In this document: positions 52,235 through 63,042 of the stretch, piece after piece
Position numbering within the stretch: position 1 is the first letter of the stretch
Layout of the letters: the number at the start of each line of letters is the position of its first letter
Source of the DNA: Microbacterium testaceum StLB037
GTDB lineage: Bacteria > Actinomycetota > Actinomycetes > Actinomycetales > Microbacteriaceae
Length of the DNA stretch: 64,000 nt
Direction of reading: 5' to 3'
Assembly (NCBI RefSeq): GCF_008763945.1
Contig: NZ_VTQH01000002.1
Span: 281,657-345,656 of the forward strand
The notes under the pieces: generated by a model
Told to the model about the DNA's origin: nothing
The model's input: only the letters and a program-made list of their open reading frames with translations
Database searches by the model: none
Made by a program: the position numbers and the translations under genes

Positions 52235-52933
52235 GTGAACGCCTCGGTCTTCGTCATCCCGCTGTGGGCGGATCTCACCGCCGTCGCCCTGGGTGGTGTG
52301 CAGGGCGCGCTGTTCGCCTCCGGCTTCCAGGGCCAGCGGCGCCTCGACCTGCTCGGGGTGGCGATCATCGGCATCCTGCTCGGCATGGGCGGCGGCCTCA
52401 TCCGCGACCTGCTGCTGGGCCTCACCCCCGCGACCCTGCAGAGCAACTGGTACCTCATCACCGCGACCCTTGCCTCGATCGTGGGGATGTTGCTGTCGGG
52501 GATCTTCCAGCGCCTCAACCGCGCGATCGTCATGCTCGACGCCGTGGTGATCGGCCTGTTCGGCGCCTTCGGCACGTCGAAGGCCCTCGCCCTCGGGATG
52601 CCGGCGGTGCCCGCGGTCTTCGTCGGCGTGCTCGCCGCGGCCGGGGGCAGCGTGCTGCGCGACGTGCTCATGGGCCTGCCGGTCGCGATCATGCACGTCG
52701 GTTCGCTGTACGCCGTCGCCGCCGGTGGCGGGTGCGTCGTGTTGGCGACCACCGCGGCGTTCGGGGTGCCGCTTCCGATCGCGGCGGTGATCGGCGTGAT
52801 CGTGACGACGATCATCCGCGTCCTCGCGGTGCTGTTCGACCTGTCGCTCCCGGAGCAGCGCAAGCTCTACCGCCGCAAGGTCGCGGTCGAGACCACCGGC
52901 ATCCCGATCATCCGCCCCGACGGCGCCGAGTGA
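52235..52933 (+). CDS. TRIC/UPF0126 cation channel family protein
   Basis: A 232-aa membrane protein with seven helices in two repeated halves, each carrying a GxxRDL-like loop: GGGLIRDLLLGLTP and GGSVLRDVLMGLP. Prokaryotic TRIC proteins are trimeric K+ channels. The GTG at 52235 lies 7 nt behind GAGAAT (52222-52227) and is favoured; an in-frame ATG at 52226 falls inside that -10. Confidence 0.88.
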   Translation: MNASVFVIPLWADLTAVALGGVQGALFASGFQGQRRLDLLGVAIIGILLGMGGGLIRDLLLGLTPATLQSNWYLITATLASIVGMLLSGIFQRLNRAIVMLDAVVIGLFGAFGTSKALALGMPAVPAVFVGVLAAAGGSVLRDVLMGLPVAIMHVGSLYAVAAGGGCVVLATTAAFGVPLPIAAVIGVIVTTIIRVLAVLFDLSLPEQRKLYRRKVAVETTGIPIIRPDGAE

Positions 52934-53036
52934 GCCGGTCCCCCGGCGCGTGAGGGGTCACTCCGTGTCGCCTGGGGCGGGCGGAGGCGACAGTTCTCGA
53001 CCCCTCACGCGCGATCGGCGGGGCCCGCGGGCGCGG

Positions 53037-53819
53037 TCAGCCCAGGGGCGCGACCTCGTCGCCCACGCGGATCGTGCCGCCGGCGGCGACCGGCAGCAGC
53101 AGAATGCCCAGCGTCGGCTCGTCCTGACCGAACTCCGTGGTCAGCACCCGCAGCAGCCGCGCGTCGCGCACTCCGGTGTCGGGGTTCGCGGTGATCGCGG
53201 CGCAGCGCTCGATCGGCTTCTGCACCTCGAATTCCACGTCGCCGATGCGGACGCGGGCTCGCCACTCGAGCTCGGCCCACGGCGCGGTGCCGCCGACGAC
53301 GATGTTCGAGCGGAAGCGGCGATCATCGACGGACGCCGGAACCGCGGCATCCAGGTCTTCGACCGAGGCGGCGCCGTGCAGAGAGATGAATCCGCGCGGG
53401 CGGTCCTGGAAACGTGCGGTCCGCCCGTCTCCGAGAAGACCGAGGGGCAGGATGCCGTCGGCCTCGAGCAGCTTCGCATCGCCGGTGGTGCGCAGGTAGT
53501 CGGTGACGGCCTCGCTGAGCCGGGCGCGACCCTCGTCGCTGAGGTCGGCGGTGATGTCGATGTCGTCGACCCGGAGCCGCAGCGTCTGCGACGCGTCGTC
53601 GAGGGTGAGTTCCACGCGCGCCAACGTCGGGAACGTCATGAGCGCGAGTCCGCGGCTCTTGGGGAACGTGGCATCCGCCGGCTCGAGCGCATCGGCGAAG
53701 CGGAACACGAGCGAGCGATCGCCCTGCACACGGCCGTCGTCCTGGATGACGAGGCTGTCGCGCTTCTCGGGCGTGAAGCCCTTCACGGGGTAGCGGTAAA
53801 GGGCGTCGACGCGGATCAC
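53037..53819 (-). CDS. MOSC-domain protein
   Basis: A 260-aa protein with the N-terminal MOSC beta-barrel (VDALYRYPVKGFTPE) and the C-terminal MOSC domain with ERCAAITANPDTG, where Cys is the conserved sulfur-carrying position. Relatives (YcbX-like, mARC) reduce N-hydroxylated compounds with molybdenum cofactor. GAGGAT lies 6 nt before the GTG at 53819, either a -10 or a ribosome-binding site. Confidence 0.88.
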   Translation of the reverse strand: MIRVDALYRYPVKGFTPEKRDSLVIQDDGRVQGDRSLVFRFADALEPADATFPKSRGLALMTFPTLARVELTLDDASQTLRLRVDDIDITADLSDEGRARLSEAVTDYLRTTGDAKLLEADGILPLGLLGDGRTARFQDRPRGFISLHGAASVEDLDAAVPASVDDRRFRSNIVVGGTAPWAELEWRARVRIGDVEFEVQKPIERCAAITANPDTGVRDARLLRVLTTEFGQDEPTLGILLLPVAAGGTIRVGDEVAPLG

Positions 53820-53851
53820 GGTCTCATCCTCGCATCGACGCCCCCTGCCGC

Positions 53852-54640
53852 TCACCAGCGGGCGAGCACCTCGCCGTGCGGCAGCAGGATCCACCCGTCG
53901 GGGTGCTCGGCCCATTCGCGCCATGCGTCCGAGATGCGCTGCAGCTGCGCGTCGTCGGCCAGGCCGAGCCGCTTCGCGTGCCCCGCGAACGCCGAGGCGA
54001 GCACGCGGTCGGCCCACATGCCGCCCCACCACGCGCGCTTCTCGGGCGTGTCGAACACCCACACGCTCGCGCTCGCGTCGATCCGGGTGAACCCGGCCTC
54101 GCGCGCCCACGCCTTGAGGCGTCGACCCGCGTCGGGCTCCCCCGATGACCCGCGGTGTACGCCGTGGTAGATCTCGAGCCAGTCGTCGAGGGCGGGGATG
54201 AGCGGATGCCAGATCACACCGCCGTAGTCGACGTCGCGCACCGCGACCAGGCCGTCGGGCCCGGCGACGCGGCGGAACTCCCGCAGGGCGTCGACGGGAC
54301 GCTCGAGATGCTGCAGCACCTGGTGGGAGTGCACGATGTCGAAAGAGCCGTCGGGAACGTCGAGGGCGTAGGCGTCGCCGATGCGGAAGGTCACGTTCGT
54401 GCGCTCCCCCGCGGCGGCGCGGGCCACCTCGACGACGTCGGAGGAGGCATCCACCCCGACGACCTCTCCCGGGAAGACCCGGTCGGCGAGGTCGACGGTG
54501 ATGGAGCCGGGGCCGGCACCCACATCGAGGATGCGGGTGCCGGCCGACAACGAAGACACCAGGTACGCCGCCGAGTCGGCGACGGTGCGCACGGCGTGGG
54601 AACGCAGCACGCTCTCGTGGTGTCCGTGGGCGTAGGCCAC
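53852..54640 (-). CDS. Class I SAM-dependent methyltransferase
   Basis: A 262-aa enzyme of the UbiE/menaquinone-methylase-like type: motif I ILDVGAGPGSITVDLA, motif II VVGVDASSDVV, motif post-II NVTFRIGDAYALDVPDGSFDIVHSHQVLQHL. The acceptor is unknown. GTG at 54640 is the only start in frame with motif I after the leuA stop; GAGAAG lies about 8 nt upstream. It lies 23 nt behind leuA and is probably co-transcribed. Confidence 0.85.
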   Translation of the reverse strand: MAYAHGHHESVLRSHAVRTVADSAAYLVSSLSAGTRILDVGAGPGSITVDLADRVFPGEVVGVDASSDVVEVARAAAGERTNVTFRIGDAYALDVPDGSFDIVHSHQVLQHLERPVDALREFRRVAGPDGLVAVRDVDYGGVIWHPLIPALDDWLEIYHGVHRGSSGEPDAGRRLKAWAREAGFTRIDASASVWVFDTPEKRAWWGGMWADRVLASAFAGHAKRLGLADDAQLQRISDAWREWAEHPDGWILLPHGEVLARW

Positions 54641-54663
54641 GGTCGTCTTCTCGTCTGAGCGGG

Positions 54664-56562
<1,899 letters not shown>

Positions 56563-57156
56563 TCACGGCGCGGTCCGATCGGCGGCCGTCCACTCGCGGT
56601 CGAGCACGGCGTAGACGAGCAGGTCGCCCCATCGCCCCTTGAACCACTCGTTCTCGACGAAGTGCGCTTCGCGGCGCAGGCCGAGCCGTTCGGCGAGAGC
56701 GGCCGAGCGGATGTTATCGGCGTCGATCTGGGCGACGAGCCGACGCAGGCCGTACACCTCGAATGCCGTGTCGATGAGCGCGCGCACCGCTTCGGTGGCG
56801 AGCCCTCGACCGGATGCCGCGGGGCTCACGACCCACCCGATCTCGGCCGAGCCCGCCTCGGGGTCGAGGTGGAAGAGCACGAGGTCGCCGATGACGGCGC
56901 CGTCGCTCTCAATGACGAGGACGATGCCGCCGCGCTCGCCCTCGAGGCTCGTGCGGCCGAACAGGTGGCCGATCCGGCCGCGGATGTCGTCGGGCGTCTG
57001 GGGCTCGAACGGGAGGAATCGGCACACCTCGGCATCGCCGCGGTAGGCGGCCATCGCCTCGAGGTCGCCCTGGTCGAAGGGGCGCAGGCGCACGCGCTCG
57101 CGGATCACCTCGAGGGTGTCGGGCGCCGGAGGCAGCACGAAGGGCGACACGCTCAC
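56563..57156 (-). CDS. GNAT-family N-acetyltransferase (RimJ/RimL type)
   Basis: A 197-aa protein: RVRLRPFDQGDLEAMAAY at the start, the acetyl-CoA loop SPAASGRGLATEAVRALI (about residues 115-133) and RLVAQIDADNIRSAALAERLGLRREAHF near the end. This type acetylates protein N-termini or small amines. The GTG at 57156 overlaps the stop of the oxidoreductase gene (GTGA). Confidence 0.88.
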   Translation of the reverse strand: MSVSPFVLPPAPDTLEVIRERVRLRPFDQGDLEAMAAYRGDAEVCRFLPFEPQTPDDIRGRIGHLFGRTSLEGERGGIVLVIESDGAVIGDLVLFHLDPEAGSAEIGWVVSPAASGRGLATEAVRALIDTAFEVYGLRRLVAQIDADNIRSAALAERLGLRREAHFVENEWFKGRWGDLLVYAVLDREWTAADRTAP

Positions 57157-58100
57157 GGCAGCAGGGCGACCTTGCCGCCCGGGTGCCCGTCCATGACGAA
57201 GCGCACGGCTTCGACGGCCTCGGCCAGCGGGTACGTTCGCGAGAGCGGGACCTCGAGAGCTCCGGATGCCGCGAGCTCGAGCACCCGGGCGCGCGCGATC
57301 TCGCGGAAGCGGGCGCTCTCGGGCCGCGAACCGGCGATCCACAGCACGCCGTCCTTCTTCGCGCGTTCGGGGTCGACGATCGTGACGATGCGGTCGCGCT
57401 CGGAGACGAGGGCGAGCGAGACCTCGAACGCCTCATCGGTTCCGACGGCGTCCCACGCCGCGGCGATCGGCGCCCCGCCGGCCGCTGCTTCGACGCGCTC
57501 TCGCAGACCGTCGCCGTAGGCCACCGGGATGCCGCCGTAGCGACGGACACGCTCGGCCGAGTCCTCGGCATCCGGGCCCACCGTCCCGATGACGCGGACG
57601 CCCAGCTCGCGCGCCTGCTGGAGCAGGCTGACGCCCACCGCGCCGGAGGCGGCGTGCAGGAGTACCGTCTCGCCCTCGGTCACCCGCGTGACCTGGATCA
57701 TCTCGGCCGCGGTGGTGCCGGCGAGCAGGAGGTTCGCGGCCTCGGGGTGCGAGAGGTTCGCGGGCTTGGCGAAGACGTCGCGCGCGGGGACCGTGAGTTC
57801 TGTGGCGTAGGCGCCCTGCACTCGGAAGGCGACGACCTCATCGCCGACCTGCAGCTCACCCGAGCCGCCGAGCGCGTCGGGGCCGACGGCGGTGACCTCG
57901 CCCGAGAGCTCGTACCCGATGGGCACCGGGAACACGGCGCCGGGGCGAGCGGCCGCGACGTGCTTGGCATCCGCGGGGTTGATTCCGGCCGCGCGGATGC
58001 GGACGGTCACCTCGCCCGGTCCGGGAGGCGCGACCTCGACCTCGTCGAAGATCCACGTGTCGATCGGGCCCGGGGCCGGAGCCGTCCACCTCATCGCCAT
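57153..58100 (-). CDS. NADP-dependent quinone/zinc-less alcohol oxidoreductase (MDR family)
   Basis: A 315-aa medium-chain reductase without zinc-ligand Cys: INPADAKHVAAARPG, substrate loop, then the NADP site LHAASGAVGVSLLQQARELG. It resembles quinone oxidoreductases and alkenal reductases. Substrate unknown. The ATG at 58100 follows AAAGG by about 9 nt; a GTG two codons upstream is possible. It is coupled to the acetyltransferase. Confidence 0.87.
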   Translation of the reverse strand: MAMRWTAPAPGPIDTWIFDEVEVAPPGPGEVTVRIRAAGINPADAKHVAAARPGAVFPVPIGYELSGEVTAVGPDALGGSGELQVGDEVVAFRVQGAYATELTVPARDVFAKPANLSHPEAANLLLAGTTAAEMIQVTRVTEGETVLLHAASGAVGVSLLQQARELGVRVIGTVGPDAEDSAERVRRYGGIPVAYGDGLRERVEAAAGGAPIAAAWDAVGTDEAFEVSLALVSERDRIVTIVDPERAKKDGVLWIAGSRPESARFREIARARVLELAASGALEVPLSRTYPLAEAVEAVRFVMDGHPGGKVALLP

Positions 58101-58171
58101 GGTCACGCCTTTCGTTTGCGGGTCGTCGCCGCCGAGCGTAGCCCCGGCGGGAGCGGATCGGAGGGGGCTGG

Positions 58172-59065
58172 TCAGAAGCCGAGGCGACCGAGCTGCTTCG
58201 GGTCGCGCTGCCACTCCTTGGCCACGCGCACGTGCAGCGAGAGGTAGACGCGGCCCCCGACGAGCGGCTCGATGCCCGCGCGGGCGCGGGCCCCGACGTC
58301 GGCCAGGCGCGAGCCCTTCTTGCCGATGATGATGGCCTTCTGGCTGTCGCGCTCGACGACGATGTTGGCCCACACGTCGGTGAGGTCGCTGTCTTCGCGC
58401 GGGGCCACGTCGTCGACCGTCACCGCGATCGAGTGCGGCAGCTCGTCGCGCACGCCGTGGAGGGCGGCCTCGCGGATGATCTCGGCGATGCGATCCTCGA
58501 GGGCTTCGTCGGTGACGACGTCGTCCTCGTAGAGGGCGGGCCCGACGGGCATGAGGGCGAGGAGCTCGTCGCTCAGCACGTCGAGCTGGTCGTTGGTCAC
58601 GGCCGAGAGCGGGATGACCGCCGCCCAGTCCTCGCGCAGCGCGTCGACCTCGACGAGGCGTTCGGTGATCTGGTCGCGTGTGGCGGCGTCGGTCTTGGTG
58701 ACCAGGGCCACCTTCTTTGCCCGCGGGTAGCCGGACAGCGACTCGGCGATGCGGCGGTCGCCGGGGCCGACCTTCTCGGTCGCCGGAGCGCAGAACGCGA
58801 TGACGTCGACGTCGCCGAGCACCTGCTCGACGAGGTCGTTCAGCCGCTGTCCCAGCAGAGTGCGGGGGCGATGGATGCCGGGGGTGTCGACGACCACGAG
58901 CTGACCGCCGGGGCGGTTGACGATGCCGCGGATGGCGCGGCGGGTGGTCTGCGGCTTGTCGCTGGTGATGGCGACCTTCTCGCCCACGAGGGCGTTGGTC
59001 AGCGTGGACTTGCCGACGTTCGGCCGGCCCACGAAGGTCACGAAGCCGGATCGGGTGTCGGTCAT
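58172..59065 (-). CDS. era: GTPase Era
   Basis: Ribosome-assembly GTPase that binds the 3' end of 16S rRNA. The 297-aa protein has G1 GRPNVGKS, G3 DTPG, G4 as TKTD and a C-terminal KH domain (IIIGKKGSRLADVGARAR). The G4 variant TKTD instead of NKxD is usual in actinobacterial Era. It overlaps the CNNM gene by 4 nt, within the conserved phoH-ybeY-CNNM-era string. Confidence 0.95.
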   Translation of the reverse strand: MTDTRSGFVTFVGRPNVGKSTLTNALVGEKVAITSDKPQTTRRAIRGIVNRPGGQLVVVDTPGIHRPRTLLGQRLNDLVEQVLGDVDVIAFCAPATEKVGPGDRRIAESLSGYPRAKKVALVTKTDAATRDQITERLVEVDALREDWAAVIPLSAVTNDQLDVLSDELLALMPVGPALYEDDVVTDEALEDRIAEIIREAALHGVRDELPHSIAVTVDDVAPREDSDLTDVWANIVVERDSQKAIIIGKKGSRLADVGARARAGIEPLVGGRVYLSLHVRVAKEWQRDPKQLGRLGF

Positions 59066-60372
59066 CTGTCGTTCCTCTCACGCTGCGAGGCCTCTGCCTC
59101 GGCGTCTTCGTCGTCCATCGTCTCAGCCCGCTCCACGATCACCGTCGCGATGCCGCGGTTGCGCCCGCGCGAGGCGCCGCCGGTCATGACGAGCCCGGAG
59201 TGCTCGGCCGTCGCCCCGGGTTGCGGGATGCGACCCAGGGCCTTGCCCAGCAGGCCGCCGATCGAGTCGACGTCTTCGTCGTCGAGCTCGAGGCCGAAGA
59301 GGTCGCCGACCTCGTCGAGACCGAGGCGGGCGTTCACCCGGTAGCGCCCGTCGGGCAGCTCCACGATCTCGGTGGACGGGGCGTCGTACTCGTCGGCGAT
59401 CTCACCCACCAGCTCCTCGATGAGGTCTTCGAGGGTCACCAGACCCGCGACTCCGCCGTACTCGTCGACGACGAGGCACACGTGCACGGCGTCTTTCTTC
59501 ATCTGCTGCAGCAGCGTTTCGGCCTTCATCGACTCGGGGACGAAGACGGCCGGGCGGGCGATCCGGCGGATCGGCGCGTCACGCCAGCCGGCCTCGTCGC
59601 GGAATCCGAACTGGACCAGATCCTTCAGGTAGAGCACGCCCACGACGTCGTCGGCATCGTCGTCGGCGAGCGGGATGCGGGAGACGCCCTTGTCGAGGAA
59701 CAGGGCGAGCGCCTCGCGGGAGGTGGCCGCGGCATCCACGCTCACCATGTCGGTGCGCGGGACCATGACCTCGCGCACGTAGCGGTCGGTGAAGTCGAAG
59801 ACCGAGTGGATGAGCTCGCGGTCGTCTTCTTCGATGAGTTCGTTCTCGGCCGCTTCGTCGATGATGCTGAGCAGTTGCTCTTCCGAGGCGAACGAGGTCG
59901 AGTGCGAGACGCCCGGGGTGACGCGATTGCCCACGGCGACGAGGCCGTGAGCGAGAGGCCCCAGCAGTACCCGCATACCGCGGATCACCGGCGCTCCCCC
60001 GCGCAGGAGTCCGCGGGCGTGCTGCCGACCCACGGAGCGGGGGCTCGCGCCCACGGCGACGAACGAGATGCCCGTCATGAGCACGGCCGCTGCGAGCACC
60101 GCGAGCAGGATGTTGTCGAAGATCAGCATGAACGCCGCGGCGACGAGCACCGCCGCCGTGGTCTCGGCGAGGACGCGGATGAACGAGACGGCGGTGACGT
60201 GGGCGTTGGTGTCGTCGGCGATCCGCCGCAGAGACGCCGCGTTGCGGCCGCTCGCGCCGAGCTCGAGCAGGTCGGCACGCGAGGTGACGCCCAGGGCCGC
60301 CTCGAACGCCGCCATCAGGCCGCCGAAGGCGACGAGCAGGAAGGCCGCGACGAGGAGGAGGGCCTCGGTCAT
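59062..60372 (-). CDS. CNNM/CorC-type transporter of the ybeY-era operon
   Basis: A 436-aa protein with a CNNM membrane part (about 1-150), CBS pair (VMVPRTDMVSVDAAAT, VCLVVDEYGGVAGLVTLEDLIEELVGEI) and CorC/HlyC domain, then a charged tail. It is the third protein of this family in the window. Its fixed place between ybeY and era in actinobacteria suggests a link to ribosome or Mg2+ state. ATGA overlap with ybeY on one side and with era on the other. Confidence 0.92.
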   Translation of the reverse strand: MTEALLLVAAFLLVAFGGLMAAFEAALGVTSRADLLELGASGRNAASLRRIADDTNAHVTAVSFIRVLAETTAAVLVAAAFMLIFDNILLAVLAAAVLMTGISFVAVGASPRSVGRQHARGLLRGGAPVIRGMRVLLGPLAHGLVAVGNRVTPGVSHSTSFASEEQLLSIIDEAAENELIEEDDRELIHSVFDFTDRYVREVMVPRTDMVSVDAAATSREALALFLDKGVSRIPLADDDADDVVGVLYLKDLVQFGFRDEAGWRDAPIRRIARPAVFVPESMKAETLLQQMKKDAVHVCLVVDEYGGVAGLVTLEDLIEELVGEIADEYDAPSTEIVELPDGRYRVNARLGLDEVGDLFGLELDDEDVDSIGGLLGKALGRIPQPGATAEHSGLVMTGGASRGRNRGIATVIVERAETMDDEDAEAEASQRERNDR

Positions 60373-60836
60373 GCGCGGCGCTGGCGCTCGACGGCCTGGA
60401 AGCCGGCGATGAGCTCGCGCTGCAGACCGAACATCTCGCGCTCCTCGTCGGGCTCGGCGTGGTCGAAGCCGAGCAGGTGCAGCAGACCGTGGGTCGTGAG
60501 GAGGATCAGCTCGTCCTGCGTGGAGTGCTTCGCGGCGACGGCCTGGGTCTCGGCCACGGCCGGGCAGAGCACGATGTCGCCGAGCAGGCCGGCCGGGGTG
60601 GGAGCGTCTTCCGAACCGGGACGCAGTTCGTCCATCGGGAAGCTGAGCACGTCGGTGGGGCCGGGCTCGTCCATCCACTGCACGTGCAGCGACTCCATGG
60701 CCCCCTCGTCGACGAGCACGATCGCCACGTCGGCGTCGGCGCTGACGTGCAGCTCCGCCAGGTTGTACTCCATGAGACGCAGCAGGACCTGCTCGTCGAT
60801 CTGGTGGTCGGACTCGTTGTTGATCTCGATCGTCAT
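60369..60836 (-). CDS. ybeY: Endoribonuclease YbeY
   Basis: Zinc-dependent RNase for 16S rRNA 3'-end maturation and ribosome quality control. The 155-aa protein has the zinc motif HGLLHLLGFDH and the Arg/Ser-containing GPTDVLSFPMDE. It overlaps both phoH (4 nt) and the CNNM gene (4 nt). Confidence 0.95.
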   Translation of the reverse strand: MTIEINNESDHQIDEQVLLRLMEYNLAELHVSADADVAIVLVDEGAMESLHVQWMDEPGPTDVLSFPMDELRPGSEDAPTPAGLLGDIVLCPAVAETQAVAAKHSTQDELILLTTHGLLHLLGFDHAEPDEEREMFGLQRELIAGFQAVERQRRA

Positions 60837-61915
60837 GAGCGGTTTCGTCTCGGGAGGTGATCGCGGGGACCGGCGGCACCGGGACCGCGTCGCTCCGCAC
60901 GGGTGGCGAATTCAGAGGCCTCGTCGCGCTCGCGACGAGCCGCCAGGCGCTTCTCGTCGTACTCGCTGTACGCGTCGACGATGCGGCCCACGAGGTTGTG
61001 GCGGACCACGTCGTCGCTGGTGAGGCGGGAGAAGTGGATGTCGTCGATGTCGTCGAGCACCCGCGTGACGAGCCGCAGGCCGGAGGCCCCCTGGGGAAGG
61101 TCGACCTGTGTGATGTCACCGGTCACGACCATACGGGTGCCGAAGCCGAGACGCGTGAGGAACATCTTCATCTGCTCGGGCGTGGTGTTCTGCGCCTCGT
61201 CGAGCACGACGAACGAGTCGTTCAGCGTACGGCCGCGCATGTAGGCAAGAGGTGCCACCTCGATCGTGCCCGTCGCCATGAGCTTGGGGACGATGTCGGG
61301 GTCCATCATCTCGTTGAGCGCGTCGTAGAGCGGCCGCAGGTACGGGTCGATCTTGTCGGTGAGCGTGCCGGGGAGGAAGCCGAGCCGCTCGCCCGCCTCG
61401 ACGGCCGGACGCGTCAGGATGATGCGGTTGACCTCTTTGCGCTGCAGCGCCTGCACGGCTTTCGCCATCGCGAGGTAGGTCTTGCCGGTACCGGCGGGGC
61501 CGATGCCGAAGACGATGGTGTTCTCGTCGATCGCGTCGACGTACTCCTTCTGCCCCGCGGTCTTGGGTCGGATGGTCTTCCCGCGCGACGACAGGATCGC
61601 CTCGCCCATGACCTCGGAGGGGCGCGGGCCGCCGTCGGAGCGCAGCATGCGGTTGGAACTCGACACGTCGGCCGGGTCGAGACCGTGACCCGAGCGGGTC
61701 ATGCTGAGCAGTTCGTCGACGAGGCCCCGGGCGGCGCGTACCGCCGCGGGGGCACCCGAGAGCGTGATCTCGTTGCCGCGCACGAGGACGTCGACGTCGG
61801 GGTGCTCCTTCTCGACGACGCGCAGGAGGCGATCCTGCGGACCGAGGAGCTGCACCATGGCCACGCCGTCGACCTCGATGCGGTCGGAGACGGTTTCTTC
61901 GGGGGAATCAGCCAC
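60833..61915 (-). CDS. phoH: PhoH-like protein
   Basis: A 360-aa ATPase: N-terminal KH-like part (DVDVLVRGNEITLSG), then Walker A GPAGTGKTYLAMAKAV, Walker B VVLDEAQNTTPEQMKMFLTR and VTGDITQVDLP. PhoH proteins are RNA-linked ATPases; the exact job is unsettled. The GTG at 61915 overlaps the end of the HIT gene by 8 nt. Confidence 0.93.
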   Translation of the reverse strand: MADSPEETVSDRIEVDGVAMVQLLGPQDRLLRVVEKEHPDVDVLVRGNEITLSGAPAAVRAARGLVDELLSMTRSGHGLDPADVSSSNRMLRSDGGPRPSEVMGEAILSSRGKTIRPKTAGQKEYVDAIDENTIVFGIGPAGTGKTYLAMAKAVQALQRKEVNRIILTRPAVEAGERLGFLPGTLTDKIDPYLRPLYDALNEMMDPDIVPKLMATGTIEVAPLAYMRGRTLNDSFVVLDEAQNTTPEQMKMFLTRLGFGTRMVVTGDITQVDLPQGASGLRLVTRVLDDIDDIHFSRLTSDDVVRHNLVGRIVDAYSEYDEKRLAARRERDEASEFATRAERRGPGAAGPRDHLPRRNRS

Positions 61916-62255
61916 CCAGGCTCTTTTCGTTCAGGCCACCCGCGAGGACGTGGGCGTGCACATGGAAGACGGTCTGACCGGCGCCCTCGCCGGTGTTGAA
62001 GATGAGACGGAAGTCGCCGTCGGCGTGCTCCGCGGCGACGGAGTTCGCGAGGCCGATGACCTCGGTGAGCAGATCGGGGTCGCCCGCGGCGAGCTCGACG
62101 ACGTTGCGGTACTGCTGCGTCTTGGGGATGACGAGCAGATGCACCGGCGCCTGCGGTGCGATGTCGCGGATCGCGAAGGCGTTCTCGGTCTCGGCGACGA
62201 TCTCGGCGGGGATCTCGCCCTGCAGGATGCGCGTGAAGATCGACGGTTCGCTCAT
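61908..62255 (-). CDS. HIT-family nucleotide hydrolase
   Basis: A 115-aa Hint-type protein with the histidine triad HVHAHVLAG near the end and IFTRILQGEIPAEIV at the start. It hydrolyses AMP-lysine or related adenylates in other species. TAGACT (62268-62263) lies 7 nt before the ATG, a leaderless start, so a promoter inside the operon drives HIT-phoH-ybeY. Confidence 0.92.
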   Translation of the reverse strand: MSEPSIFTRILQGEIPAEIVAETENAFAIRDIAPQAPVHLLVIPKTQQYRNVVELAAGDPDLLTEVIGLANSVAAEHADGDFRLIFNTGEGAGQTVFHVHAHVLAGGLNEKSLGG

Positions 62256-62305
62256 GGCATCCAGTCTAGTGACGGCCTCCGACACCGGGGTGGGGACGGC
62301 CGGGC

Positions 62306-63040
62306 TCACCAGCGGCCGTGCGCCGCCGACAGCACCGAGATGGCCGCGGCCCCCGCGGTGGAGGTGCGCAGCACCGTCTCGCCCAGGCGCACGGGCCGCG
62401 CGCCCGCGTCCTCGAGCGCCGACAGCTCCTCGGGCGCGATTCCGCCCTCGGGACCGACCACGAGCACCACGTCGCGTCCGTCGGAGGTTTCCGTGGCGAG
62501 GGAGGTGAGACGAGTGGATGCCGAGGGCTCCAGCACCAACACCAGGGCGCTGCCCGCGAGGGCGACGAGGTCGGCCGTCCGCGCGACCCCCTCGACCTCG
62601 GGGATCCACGCCCGGTGCGCCTGCTTCGCCGCCTCGCGGACGATGGTGCGCCAGCGCGCGAGACCCTTCTCGGCCTTGGCATCCCACCGCGACACGCTGC
62701 GGGAAGCCTGCCAGGGCACGATCGCGTCGACGCCGAGCTCGGTCGCCGCCTGGACGGCGAGCTCGTCGCGGTCGCCCTTGGCGAGAGCCTGCACGAGCAC
62801 GAAGCGCGGCGAGGGGGCGGGCACGACCTCGCGACCGGTCACCCGCACCTCGACCTGCTTCGGCGACGCTGCGGTCACGACGCCCGAGAGCCACGTTCCC
62901 CGCCCGTCGCCCAGCGTTACGGCCTCGTCGACGCGCACGCGGCGCACGGCCGCGGCGTGATGCGCCTCCGGGCCGGTCAGCTCGACGGTGTCGCCCGGCT
63001 GCGCGGCGGCGGCGTCGTCGGTGACGAAGTGCAGGGCCAC
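62306..63040 (-). CDS. rsmE: 16S rRNA (uracil1498-N3)-methyltransferase
   Basis: A 244-aa SPOUT methyltransferase: N-terminal PUA-like part (LTGPEAHHAAAVRRVR) and C-terminal knot with VVGPEGGIAPEEL and RPVRLGETVLRTSTAG, which bind S-adenosylmethionine. Methylates U1498 in the decoding region. The GTG start at 63040 lies 3 nt behind the dnaJ stop, the usual actinobacterial order. Confidence 0.94.
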   Translation of the reverse strand: MALHFVTDDAAAAQPGDTVELTGPEAHHAAAVRRVRVDEAVTLGDGRGTWLSGVVTAASPKQVEVRVTGREVVPAPSPRFVLVQALAKGDRDELAVQAATELGVDAIVPWQASRSVSRWDAKAEKGLARWRTIVREAAKQAHRAWIPEVEGVARTADLVALAGSALVLVLEPSASTRLTSLATETSDGRDVVLVVGPEGGIAPEELSALEDAGARPVRLGETVLRTSTAGAAAISVLSAAHGRW

Positions 63041-63042
63041 GA

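Noticed and set aside
59200-61023. A 607-aa open frame on the plus strand opposite the CNNM, ybeY and phoH genes
   Set aside because: Shadow of three well-supported genes; no motif.
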